Assembly (NCBI GenBank): GCA_025558075.1
Contig: JAHLKF010000003.1
Span: 868,001 to 932,000 of the forward strand
Source of the DNA: Gaertneriomyces semiglobifer
Lineage: Eukaryota; Chytridiomycota; Chytridiomycetes; Spizellomycetales; Spizellomycetaceae
Direction: 5' to 3'
DNA length: 64,000 nt
Under the pieces are notes generated by a model, which had not been told where the DNA came from, searched no databases, and was given only the letters and a program-made list of their open reading frames with translations. Each line of letters begins with the position of its first letter. Within the stretch, counting starts at the first letter, position 1. Both the position numbers and the translations under genes were made by a program. This document shows positions 1 through 11,800 of this stretch, piece by piece.

Positions 1-514
1 TTTCAAGTTTAACTTCTTCCAAGTTACTTTCAGCGCAGATGCGCAGCACGCGTTCCGTATGCTTATGTCATCAGCATACATAGGTCAGATCGTGACAAAT
101 TGTAAAGGAACTGACATGGTTGCTGTTTCCGTGAGAACAGCAGCAGCGGCATCTCACTGTGAAACGGCCTGCTGCTAGTCCTGTTGGAGATGTGAGCTAT
201 TATGGAAGGAATTTCCAATCGAAGGCATATCCGCCGGATTGTCATTGAGCGTGATTTCTTCAGACGAGCCAGGAAACATGCAGCTGATCCTCTAAGCCTT
301 TGTAATACGGTTACGGCATGCCCTGCAGCGTTCACGCTGGTGCAATGCGTAAACGAGACGAAGATTGACACTTTTGGGGCGCATACGTTCGCAGTAGCTC
401 CCACACAGCAACCCACTTACTGATGCATTTACCTCCTCTTAAATGTGTCGGAAGGGTGTATTTGGGTGTGTGGTATTAATGACGTCGGGATGCAGTGAGA
501 TTAAGTCATGCTAC
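1..514. other. Left-edge region without a supported gene
   Basis: Only short open frames lie here (for example 202-423 on plus and 63-416 on minus). Neither resembles a family I know, and they overlap each other on opposite strands, which is typical of chance frames. The 3' end of the minus-strand HROB gene lies immediately to the right, so part of this stretch is probably its 3' untranslated region. Confidence 0.4.
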
Positions 515-2959
515 TCAAAAGTCGTCGCCCCCATCCCAATCATCCAACCCTTCCATCAAATTCAAGATTGCGGACTCGTCGTTCAATAGGCCCAAATCAT
601 ACGACTCTGGATCTGACATTTGCGGTGCTTGCAACCCTCCCGGCATATCAAGAGCGTGCCTACTGGGAACGGTGCTGGGCAGAGGATGATTTGCCAGTTG
701 TTCAAATAACTCGGGTGATGGATTGGGCTGTTCTCCTTCCGCAGCGTGGTTTGCCGAATTCGGTTTTGCAAATTTGCCGCCATCGACCTTTCCAGTAATA
801 TCGTATCTGGTCCCACTTGGGCGATGTTGGTTGAGTTGTCGCGCGATATCCAATACGTCATCGTCAATATCCCCGAAATCTTCTTCAAACTCTTCAACAA
901 AGTCCACGTCCATGGCGGAATCAAAGGCGGGAGCAACATCCGGCACCGGTGCATGACTTGTTAGCGGTAATGGCTCACATTGAGCGCCATCTTGCTGCAG
1001 TCTATCAGCAGAAAAATCGATTTGTTCTCTTAGTTCCGAGCTCTCTGTATATAAAGCTGTGTTTGTTTGAGATGTATAGTGGGATTGAAATTGTCGTACG
1101 GTAGTAAACGAAAAAGATTGTCGCGGCGTTGTGTCGTTGACTGGAAGTCGTGTGTGAGTGGATGCCCTATGTGAATGGTCCTCCAGCCGACTCGAGTGGT
1201 CTGGGGAGCAAGCGTTTTGCTCTTGCTGAAGGGGCGACTCATTGTCGCCCAAGTCTGTGTTTCCACTGACATGGTCATCCATTTCCTGGCGACTACTTTC
1301 CTGTCCGTTCTCGATGGCGGTCCTAGTTGCCATCGCAGTGGAATTGTTTGCTTGTCCGATACTCCGTTCGCTGTGAGCTACACCTCCATCAACCTTCCAA
1401 ACTCTGATAACATTGCGAAGAACAATGTTCAAATAAGGTATGAACTTTGTCGGTTTCAGGAGAGCCACGTCTTCGAGCTCCACTACACATCCCGGCGTCA
1501 TTTCCTTTCTAAACTTTTCCATCACCGTTCGGTGAAGAAGCGCGGGCACTTCTGTGTTAGGGTCTCTGAAGAGGGCGCTACTGCCACCATCAGGGTCAGC
1601 CTTTCCGATCTCCTTGCAGAGGACCGTGACGCGCGACAGCCTGAACGTCTCGGGGGCAATACTGCCTATGGAATAGTACTGGCCATGGTATTTGAGCATT
1701 TGCTGCCACGGTAAGCTCTCCCAGTCGTCCGCACTGGAATTTTGACTGGTCAAGCGCGGTTTCTTGGCAGGTGAGGCAGGTGGTGAGTTGCTTTGGACTA
1801 TTGAATTTAGGGCGGGGGCCGCGCGCAATGGTGTTTTAACAGGTGTGTTGGGCCTACGCAATACCAAGAGTTTTTCCTTTGGACTCTGTAAGCTCAGGAA
1901 TAAGTGGTATGCGAATGGGAGCCGAACGTCAACATACGCACCAATCTCGGTAACGTTCCTGCGGGTCCAGGTAACTTCCTTCGAGGTGTTTGAGATCGCT
2001 GTGCACCCTGGAGGTCTCTATGTCGCCCGATGTGCGCATCAGGCTCTGCTATTGGATGCCGTGTGGCTGGGGAGGCGGACGCGCGGGATTGAGCTGGTTC
2101 ACCGGTATTGAGAGTCGATCGTTCCGTCTGGTCAAGTTGTTGCGTCGGCCGCGGGTGTCTCTTGAATTCAAATATCTTTTGGTTCATTTGCTGTGTTGCG
2201 CTAGCCTTTGGGATGTTTGCCAGCACTGCATCCTGTAACTGTTTGGTTTTGGACATCGCTGTAGTCGTATCGTGTGGCTGTTTGGTTTGGGATATCGCTG
2301 CAGTCGCATCCGGCACTAACTTGCGTACAGAAGCGGCAGCTGATTGTGAAAATGCGCTTGATGGCGCTCTGTTTTGTAGAAAACCTGTTGGGTCTCGCTT
2401 TCCGAGAGGTTTGGATGTGCGGGTCGGCTGAGATAATGAACCATCTGTCACCGACGCGTTGAACGGAAATTGCGGGCGCTGTGAAGAAGGTTGCTTTGTC
2501 AATGGAGACAATGGCTGGCGAGAATAACCAGGACCATTGTCGAGTAGGCTCAGGATGTCATCGTCGAGCGGAAGATCAAAATCATCGTCTTCCGCAAGTG
2601 CCGGTGTCACAGATGGTCGTCCACGCTGTTAAAAAGCAGATTGGTATGGGTAATACAGCATGGATCCCCCATGGTGGTAGTAAAACTGACCTGCTCTCGA
2701 AGACCGTCACCCACTCGCTGAATTTGGGACCCACCAACATCTGGTGCCCTCGGCGCGGAATTTCCCTTTCGCGCCGCTACAGAACAATTGAACGGGTTTT
2801 GCTGCCAGCTTTGAGTAGATGCGGTTAATCGGAGAAGGTTGTCTTCCGATTGCTCGGCACGTTTAGATATCAACCCCTGCAGCGGCAAAAGACGTTGCGC
2901 GTTAGATTCAGCGAAGGCCAAGCGTTCGAACCATCTCCAACTCGCCGTACCTTGAACAT
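515..2959 (-). CDS. HROB: HROB (C17orf53/MCM8IP)-like homologous recombination OB-fold protein
   Basis: Proposed exons on the minus strand are 2951-2959, 2691-2876, 1942-2625 and 515-1885, giving about 749 residues. All junctions are phase 0 GT-AG with introns of 56-74 nt. The signature RRKLPGPAGTLPRL sits at the end of exon 3 and matches the PGPAG motif of animal HROB. It is followed, after a gap, by an OB-fold segment with the family pattern ALFRDPNTEVPALLHRTV, then MTPGCVVELEDVALL and YLNIVLRNVIRVW. The N-terminus has an acidic patch (EDDDFDLPLDDDILSLLD) and the C-terminus is acidic too, as in the animal protein. In animals HROB loads the MCM8-MCM9 helicase for DNA synthesis during recombination repair; that role here is inferred. 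The middle is low-complexity and poorly conserved. The 9 nt first exon (Met-Phe-Lys, then GTACGG) is the least certain part. Confidence 0.82.
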
Positions 2960-4034
2960 GTCTCCTACTGGTACCTCTGAATCCACCGGCCGCCTCGCCT
3001 CAAGCACTGAACTTCATGAACCTGCATCTGATATATGATTTGATCGTCGTTCGCTGCGTTTTGAGTTCAAAAGTTGCCGACTTTCGCGAGCAAGTGTCAC
3101 GTGGACGGACATGACTCGGCTTTCGCGGGCGTATAACTGTTCCTCTTGCCATTAGAACTGGATCTGGAATGGAAAGCATGCTTATACTGTGCATTTTATA
3201 ACAACCGCCCGACTAGTTCTAGAGCCCCATTTGGTGCCTGCAGTGCTTTTAACAACGTACGGCGGTTCTCTTGGCCGCTGTGTATTCCATCTCAGCTGGC
3301 ACCAATTTATTACCTTCATCTCTCTCAAAAGATAGCTTTTCCTTTTCATTCGAACGGTCCGCTCACTGATAGGTATTCAGATTCATTAGCGCAACCATCT
3401 TAAACCATCGTCCTTTGTGCTATATGCACACGAATATGCGCATATGGAGCATGACAAGAATGGAAGCTGCATTCGTTTTTACGACGATTTATCATGAACT
3501 CGAGCCACAATGCACCCGCAACATCTTGGTAAGGTTCGAGTAAGAGACAACGGGTACCCACAATCATTTTTCATAACCATTGGGCTTCCATCGTTCATAA
3601 GGGTCCCCCGGGCGTCAGCCTATAACCCTTCGTGATCCTGAGTGGGAAATTCAAATCCATTACGAAAAGCTATAAGAGTTGCATTCAGAGCTCTATATGT
3701 GCCTTTATTCTTCATGCCTGTTGTCCTGCTAGGCTCAGCGTCGACTTCCGAATCTTGCCAATTGGCAATTGGCTATCGCAACTCGCATGAAGAACTTCTT
3801 ACTACGCCGCGGGGCACCAAAGTGACCTGAGCAGGCAATGGACTGAACATGGATAACAGAGCAAACCGTCGTGAATAACGCAGGAAAGCGTAAAATCGTC
3901 GTTCCCAATGTCCATTTTCGCCGTCGTGTCAAAAAACGAAGCGGAAAACGCGCACGCGTAAGTTGCTTTTCGGAGAACGTCCTTTGGCATTGCAGCGACC
4001 TCGCGGCCAGAACGAGGCATATGCCCTATGGAAG
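2960..4034. other. Intergenic region between divergent HROB and IFT54
   Basis: About 1.1 kb separates the proposed start codons of HROB (minus) and IFT54 (plus). The short frames inside it do not resemble known proteins. It presumably holds both promoters and 5' untranslated regions. I see no clear TATA box, repeat or RNA gene. Confidence 0.4.
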
Positions 4035-6175
4035 ATGGCGCTTTCTTTGGAAGATTCAGTTAAAAAGTCCGCCGACCTCCTTGGGCGGATCGTCAAAAAG
4101 ACTCCACTTACACCAAAGCTCCTGTCAAAACCACCGTTCCGATACTTGCATGATCTGATCAGCGAAGTACTGGGCGCCAGTGGTTTCGCACAAGGCCTGT
4201 ATGACGAGATTGAGGCAAATTCAGAAAATGTCAAAGTATGGTAGACCTTCGAGACAACTGCGTTGCATGCACACTTGTTCTAATGCTTTCACGACATTGG
4301 TTTTTTTAGGAGAAGGAAGCAAAGGTTAGCTATCTAACAAAGATAATCGATGTTGTTGGTACAGCATGCTTCTGCATATGCATTGTTTCCTTGACCATGG
4401 CTCACCGTCGCCCTTGCCATTAGGAATGTCTACCGGGGTCTATGTGGCGGCCAACCCACTGAAGATTGTTGCCGGATTGGAACCCGAAGAGACGAACGCG
4501 TTTCTGCAGCTGTTCGCGAAAGCCGTGCTTAAAAAGGTTCGTATCATCGTTTTCCCGGCATTAGGCACCTTTCGTGTTAGTAATTTCTTTCATCGCAGGT
4601 CGACTCTACAGACGCGGTGCGGCGTGTTCTTGCGGGTGAGCATCAAATCCAAGGCGGCGGCAGGAGAAGAAGCAGTAAAGAGGTATCCAAGGAATCAGCA
4701 CCGGATGTGTCTTTGGACACTCGTGGCTCGAGTGAGCAACATTTGGCAAGGCCCAAAACTGCACGTAGGGCAGACCGTGAGAAAAGTCAAACTGAAAGTG
4801 GAAAGCGCAGCGATAATGCTGAAGAAAGCGATAGGGTGGATGAGAACCGAGCGCGTCAAAGTCGAACCGAGTTAGATCAACAAGAACAACCCAGGCGACT
4901 AGATAGAGAAGTTAGTCAACGGGATGAGGGTCTAGTCGGAGCAGACCGGACAGATGATCGGCCAGTACGGGATGAGCCGCGCACACGAGAACGTAAAGAT
5001 GAACGCAGTGAGGTACTCGATGATAGACTTGGAGAAACACGAGATGAACGAAAGCCAGCCCTAAAACAAGAACCTGAACGTGAACGGGATGAGCCACCTT
5101 CGCGGCGTGAACGGGACGAGCCCCCATCTCGGCGTGATCGGGAAGGCCCTCCACAGCGCGATGATTTCAAAATGGGGCTTCCGGGAGGCTATCCTATGAG
5201 GGCTGAACACGATATTGATGGTGGGTGCAATCCATTCCTCTTTTGGTGCTAATCGTTCTCTTCAATGACAACCATTGTTTTTTTTAGTCCCCGAGGAGCC
5301 CATCCGCGTCCCTTTAGACCTAGATACGCCTACCAAACCGCTACATCGCCTTCGCCCGTCTACAGCCAGGCCAGCTCCACCTCGTCAACGGGGGACGGAA
5401 GTGGCTATAGAGGATACACCCAAGTAAGTGTGCCTAAGGTTACCTTAATATCAGATCGCATAGCCTAATCTGTCACTCGCTTGGGATCTGCACTTCTAGA
5501 GAAGTCCAGGTCTTCTCTGATACCGTAGACACAACCGCTGAGGACGACTTTGTTGTGATGGCACACGATGTCGAGGATGCTCCAGTTGCACGGACAGAAA
5601 TTGAAGGCGAAAAGCATGGCGGTCTTGTCCGCACCATTTTGCAGACAAAACAAGAGTTGGAAGGCGGTCATGAATCATCGGCAACAGCATCCAGACCAAA
5701 GACGGCAAAGGGCATCGGTGGGAAAAAAGAGGTAGGGCATTGTGGACAATGATGACCTGAGAGAATAACTAATGCATGTGTCCGGCAGCTTGATGCTCTG
5801 ATGAGTTATATCCAATCACTTACAAGATCGACGAATCCACTCGCCAAGACACTCGACTACATGCAAGAGGATGTTGATTCAATGAACCGGGAATTGGAGT
5901 ACTGGCGAAATGAAAGCCAAAAGTACTCATCACTGCTGGCAAGTGAAGCCGAAGCAACACAAAAGGAATTGCGACCGTTAGAGGACGATTTGCATAGAGT
6001 AAATAGTGCTATTGAAGAGCATGTGGAGCGGATTGGAGGCCTGAAAGCCGGAATCTTGCAGGTACAATTACTTTCGCCTTGGGAGCTCGATAGTCCAATT
6101 GTTTCGCTGACCGTTACATTTCAGACAGAAGCACAGATTACCAACTTGTTACGGACAATTACTAAAACATCTTGA
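4035..6175 (+). CDS. IFT54: Intraflagellar transport protein IFT54 (TRAF3IP1/MIP-T3)
   Basis: Eight exons: 4035-4235, 4310-4358, 4424-4536, 4599-5220, 5288-5423, 5500-5731, 5789-6061, 6125-6175, about 558 residues with consistent splice phases. The start is the ATG before MALSLEDSVKKSADLLGR. The N-terminal calponin-homology-like domain shows KPPFRYLHDLISEV, ASGFAQGLYDEIE, EKEAKVSYLTKIIDVV and NPLKIVAGLEPEETN, all diagnostic for IFT54. The middle (exon 4) is an extreme Arg/Glu/Asp-rich linker with short internal repeats. The C-terminal part (exons 6-8) is the conserved coiled coil that binds IFT20 in other species. IFT54 is an IFT-B subunit needed to build flagella, so this gene implies a flagellated zoospore stage. 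The frame before the chosen ATG is open but carries no upstream ATG that improves the match. Confidence 0.95.
5078..5132 (+). repeat. Short tandem repeat inside IFT54 linker
   Basis: Two adjacent copies of a roughly 27-28 bp unit encode RERDEPPSRR twice, with a degenerate third unit downstream. The surrounding exon is dominated by Arg, Glu and Asp codons. It lengthens the disordered linker between the calponin-homology-like domain and the coiled coil of IFT54. Confidence 0.7.
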
Positions 6176-6550
6176 GTTCGTAAATATACCTTGACTTTAT
6201 GTGATCATGATAGACGTTAAATATATGTCTGCGATGAGTTGAATCCAACACGAGCACTATGAGAAGAGACTAAAGTGTAGCATACTGCACACACATGGCA
6301 GTGGAATGAAAATTACACTTTTCCGTTAACTTGGTCTGTCGTCAAAATGGCCCTGGATGAGCATGCCGTAATGTGTTCAGAAGTAAGTTCCCGCCCCATC
6401 ACAGGCACGGCAGTAAATTCTGATGACAGCGCAACAACATTTGGGGGAGAATCAACTCGATTCACCAGCGGATCGATTAAGCGGTAGAAGGAAGCTGGGG
6501 GTCATCACCGCATTCTGCGTCGTAGGGCCGGGACACCCGACGTGGGCTTC
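6176..6550. other. Intergenic region between IFT54 and FPGS
   Basis: About 375 bp between the IFT54 stop and the proposed FPGS start. It would contain the IFT54 terminator and the FPGS promoter. No open frame of note and no repeat is seen. Confidence 0.4.
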
Positions 6551-8664
6551 ATGTCCAGCAAAAGTTCTTTTGCGTTAAGCAGCTGCCTTCGCACCAGTAA
6601 CCGTCTGCTATTTGGACGACTCTACCTTGCCAAACTGCCACTATCTCGATCAATTGCCCAAAAGCCTATGCATTCGCCCTTCGACAAGATGTACACCACA
6701 ACAAGTAGGAGCTACGAGGTAGCGGCCTTCCGGCCTTTTGCAAAAGCAGAACCGAGTAATAATGTCAACGTCTTCTAGAGAGCTGTGACGCTCCTCAACT
6801 CTCTTCAAACGAATGCTTCTCATTTGGAAGCTTTGAAAAAATCGGGGAATGTCATGAACCAACGAAGTTTAGCGGAGATGGAGCATTTCGTCCATCGTAT
6901 CGGGTACAAGGTACTACTAGGTACCTGAGACCATCTGTAACGGGACGCAGCTTAATGAGGAATTTCCGGGATGATAGGTCCCGGATTTGAACAAGCTGAA
7001 TGTAATCCATGTGGCTGGAACCAAGGGCAAAGGGAGCACTAGTGCTATTTGCGAAGCCATTGCCAGACGATTGGAGCTGCGAAACGCATCATGTCAGAAA
7101 AGATTAAAGACAGGTAAGAACAACCCGATGAATAGTGAGATTCAGCCTGTTAATCTTCGAACCGCTGGCAGGACTCTTTACATCGCCGCACCTGATCGAA
7201 GTTCGAGAGAGAATACGCATCGATGGAAAGCCAATTGAGAAAGATCTCTTCACCAAGTACTTTTTTGACGTCTGGGAAGCGCTAGAAAACACAAAGGTGA
7301 TACCTGTGTTCTCTGTGAAGGCGTACTGTGAAAGAACGAGTGCTAATTGCAAGCGGGTAATGTAGGATCTTCCGCGGGATCCATCATACCCATCGTTTCC
7401 GGCTTATTTCCGCTACCTCACCCTGCTCTCTCTTCACACCTTCATCTCAGAGAATGTGGACATCGTGTTGTTTGAGGTTGGAATGGGCGGCCAATATGAC
7501 AGCACAAACATCATATCCAAGCCTGTCGTCTGTGGAATTACTAGCCTTGGTCTGGATCATATACCTTTACTTGGACGGTCTTTAGAAGATATTGCTTGGC
7601 ATAAAGCTGGTATTTTGAAGGTAGGACAGGATCCCGTCGCTGTGTGGCTTGTTTTTATGCCAATGATGCCTTCGTTTTGCAGCCGGGAGTTCCCGCGTTC
7701 ACAGTTCCTCAACCCCCATCAGCAATGGCCGTGATTGAGCAACGGGCCAAGGAACTAAAAGCGTCTTCGTTAACTCTCACTCCACCGCTGTCACATGAAA
7801 AAGCATCACAGCTTTCCATGTCTGGGGCGTATCAACGGGTTAACGCTTCCTTGGCGGTCGCATTAATGGAGGCTTGGGTGGACCAAATGCGAAAATCCGG
7901 TGTTGAAATTCTTTCGACGGAAGATGCCATGAGAGAAGGGTTGCACACTGCGGCTTGGCCGGGTCGTGCTCAAAAGTATGTGGCAAAGCAGTGTCCGAAT
8001 GTGATTTGGTATTTGGATGGAGCCCACACAGGTGAAAGCATGAATGTGTGCGTTGAGTGGTTCCAAGAAGAATTATCTAAAGCGCGCCAAAGTGGCAACG
8101 AGGAAGAAAAGCAACGGTTAGCGTCCAAGTTACTCTCCATTGTTTCTCAGCCGTTGTGCTTACGGTCCTCGCGCAACAGATGGGATGATGTCACCTTGAT
8201 ATTCACCCTTACAAAAGCTCGCGACATATCTACTCTTCTCTCCCCGCTTGCTGAATTCCACAACAGCGTTCATCCTTTCAAAAAAATCATTTTCACCACA
8301 CAGGATCCGTATACGCCCGGAAGTGAGAAATGGAAGAATCGAACGGATCAAGTGAACTATACTGTGGATCGAAAGGAAGTCGAAAAGGTTCTAAAGCAAT
8401 TAAAGGATGAATGGGAAAAGCTGAATAATTGTGATACTACCGGCGGTGGCCGAACCGCGCCAACAGACTTGGTGGAGTTATGTCCGAGCATAGACGACGC
8501 TGTACAAAGCGTTATTGATTCTGGGTCCCGAACGGTGCTTGTTACTGGAAGTCTGTATCTGATCGGTGGCCTACTAGGCGTTCTTGAAGCTGAGGTTAGT
8601 TGGCGGTTAGTTTCGATTCATTGTGAATGTCTCAACATAACCGTTGAGTGCGCAGGTTGTATGA
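6551..8664 (+). CDS. FPGS: Folylpolyglutamate synthase (mitochondrial/cytosolic)
   Basis: Exons 6551-6718, 6779-6910, 6978-7113, 7172-7296, 7366-7620, 7683-8594 and a 9 nt last exon 8656-8664, about 578 residues. The enzyme adds glutamates to folates. The P-loop NVIHVAGTKGKGS is at about residues 108-120, followed by LFTSPHLIEVRERIRIDG, then DIVLFEVGMGGQYDSTN and LGLDHIPLLG. The end has VLVTGSLYLIGGLLGVLEAE, as in eukaryotic FPGS. The first about 40 residues (MSSKSSFALSSCLRTSNR onward) are Ser/Arg-rich without acidic residues, like a mitochondrial presequence. In-frame ATGs at 6668 and 6689 could start a cytosolic form. If the last intron (donor at 8595) is not removed, the frame would run to 8798 with an unfamiliar tail. 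Convergent with SEC31. Confidence 0.93.
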
Positions 8665-8869
8665 AGAGAATTGACGAAAAGCTGAAATATCCTAGCGCGC
8701 TGAGGCGTGGACTGGATACTGCTAGAATATGCATAATAAAAACACATAGAATTTCGCTATTCAGAGCAGTAAACGCACTAAAGAAGAAGGGTGTTTGAAA
8801 TATCCTTGACCGTGCGGTCACAATATACGCTGACTCAGCTATTCCAGTCCCACAAGTTTCATGGGTGAC

Positions 8870-11800
8870 CTATCTGAAGTACACCGGAGGCCTGGGGGCT
8901 ACTGGTTGTTGCTTTACGGTCATACCACTAAACGGCATGTGCTGAGACGACGACGGGGGAGGCATTGGCTGTTGTTGCTGTTGTTGTCTATACTGCCCTT
9001 GCTGCGCGTATGACTGCTGGTACCCTTGCTGAGGGTATCCTTGTTGAGAGTACCCTTGCTGCTGGTACCCTGGCGCAGGTGGGTGCTGTGGGTAGCCTGA
9101 TACCGGTGGAGGCTGTACATGCGCGGGAGGTCGCGGGGGCATCTGCTGTGCAGTAGGAGGAGGAGGAAGTTGGGAAGTTGTTGGTGGGGGTGGCATCATG
9201 CCTCCAGCCATAGCCGCCGTGGGCGGAGGAGGCATCATTCCGCCTGCAACTGTAGATGTTGGTGGTGGCGGCATCATTCCCGCTGGTGGCGCCATCCCAC
9301 TGTGAGGTGCATTTACAGCGGCATTCGTTGCCACAGGAACTTCGGGGCGATTCCCTTTCTCAGCAGCATCGATCAGACGGCGAACAACAAGCATCCATTT
9401 GCCAGTAACGTCGTATCGGGTGGTCAATAAGTCCACCTGAATCTGATGGGCAGTGGCGAAGTCCGATTTTCCCATTGCTAGGGCGAACATGCGATTAGTG
9501 AAATCAACACGAGAGCAGCCACGGCGCTACAAAGAATGAGTTCATACCTTTCACAAGCTCTACCATACGTGTAATAACATCCGCTGGGACCGAACCTGTC
9601 GCTAGTCCGTCAAAGAGTAAACCAAGTTTCCGGTCCGCGTCCTCCCACACCCTCTTCTGTGCTGCCCCTTTGAAGAAGTCTAGCGACTTTTTTAATCCGT
9701 CGTAGACAATCTTGGCATCTCCGGTGATGGTTGAACGATCAACTGGCTGTGCCGGAGCTGGCGTCGTTGTACGACTGGGAGTGTTGCTCATGGCGCTCGT
9801 CGGTCGCTGGACAGGCGGTGACGTTAAACCCACAGGAGTGGTCATTGTTTGGTTAGCATTTCCTTGAGACGGCATGAAACCCTCGCGGTTGACGCCACCT
9901 TTGGTGACATTGTAGTCACCAATATGACCGCCCACAGACGGTCCTGGAGACATTACCCTCTGTTGAGGCGGCTGCCACCCAGTGGCAGTGGGAGGCGGCG
10001 GTACACTCACGCTCCTTGGCGGTTGGAAGCCTCCCATCTGGTTCATGTTGCTCCCTGTCGGTGGAGGGCCAACTGGTGCGGCAGTTTGATTCTCGAATTG
10101 TGTAGATGAATACACCGGGGCGGGCGTCACACTTTTGGCTACTCGTGGAGTCTGCGGCACTAAGGGCGGATCGTTGAAGCCGGTCTTAGGAGGCACAATT
10201 TGCGTGCTCTCGGGCTGTGCAGTAGCAGAAGCATAGTTGCCTCCGGAATGCGGTTGGAAACCGGTTGGTGGTGGCGGCACAGTACCAGCTTGCGCCTGTG
10301 GCTGGCCAAAGTTCCCACCAGGATAGTAGCTTGACTGAGGTTGATAAGCAGGGGTGGTCGCAGACCACTGCTGGTTCGGAGCCGACCAACTTTGAGAACT
10401 CGGGACACTTTGCTGCTGATTAGTGGACCAGTTCTGTGTATTCTGCGCAGGTTGCTGCTGACCATCTGTGGCCCAATTTTGAGAACCCGCAACATTCGGC
10501 TGCTGGCCAGTCCAGTAGCTAACGGTGGATTGCTGCGTCTGCTGGGCTGGGTACTGTGACCATGCATCTTGCGCGGGTTGGTACTGTCCACCTGCTCCTG
10601 GCCAAGCGCCCGCATCTTGCTGTTGTTGATGAGCGGTGGCAGCAACTTCTGAAACTACCCAAGGACTCTCAGGCTTTTCACCCTGAATACCAGCAGCCCT
10701 CCAAACACGTTCCCTTAAAATTTTCATGCGATCTTCCTCTTCGACTGAGCCGTGAGAACTAGGGGCACCTACTGCCTTCTTTCCTTGCCACTTAAAGCCT
10801 CTGGGGACCATCTCCAACATTTGCCAAGCGAGCTGAGCGTGACCTGCCTCGCTTGCTTCTTTTGCATACTCAGCATATATCTCGTATAGGTCCTCCAAGG
10901 GACACAATCCGCTGGGCTGCGTCAGTTCAACGTCAACAAATCCTACTGCTTTCCTGAACACTGTGACCTTCTCAACCAAGGATTGCAATGCGATGAGGTG
11001 CGATACGTATTTGGTCATGCGTGGGGCGGAGGACGCTTGCAGTGCCTTTTCATCCTGAGTTTCTTGTTGTGCCCACACACCTACAACTCGCTTCAAATCC
11101 CCAGCAGCTAGATAGCAAAGCACAGCAGCAAACTTCTTGCTTACAATGCCATCTTTGCTGTCCGAGGCGGCGGCTTCCAAGCGTTGCCCAAGTTCCGTGA
11201 ACAATGCCCCTGCCGTTTCCGCCGGCGCATATGTGCAAATCATAGCGAGAACATCCTTCCACACGCCATCAGACTTCAAGTCAACACCAGCTACGATATC
11301 CATTAAATCACCATCCTGGACGTTCTTCAACACACGCAGATAACTTTTCTCCTTGCTCAGGCGCCTAAAGTATTCCTCCTGTATCTTTTGTAAAAGCTCT
11401 GAACCTCCGGAGATACCAAGCACAAGTGCGTCAGAAAGACGATTGGCACCTAAAGCCACTTCTGCCGCTGTCTGGAAGTCACCCAGCATCAAAGCACGGG
11501 TGATGGCATTGTCAATGTCCGTTTGCTCGCCTTTCCTAGCAGTGGAATAAAGTGAGAAGGGCTCCGCGGGAGCTTTCGGCGGCTCGTTGGGGTCCAAATT
11601 CATTGAGCTCACACCAGCTGCAACGGAAGCAACGTCAAAACTCTCCGGGAACTCCGCAGTGCTGGAACTGAAAAATCCAGACATTGCATCCGCTGCTAAT
11701 CCATTCAATGCAGTCTGGGCGGTTTCAGCGGGTTGCACCGGAGCGACCGGGGCAGTCTGCAGGTTTGTCGGGGATGCCGTAAAAGCTTTAGCTTTCATAC

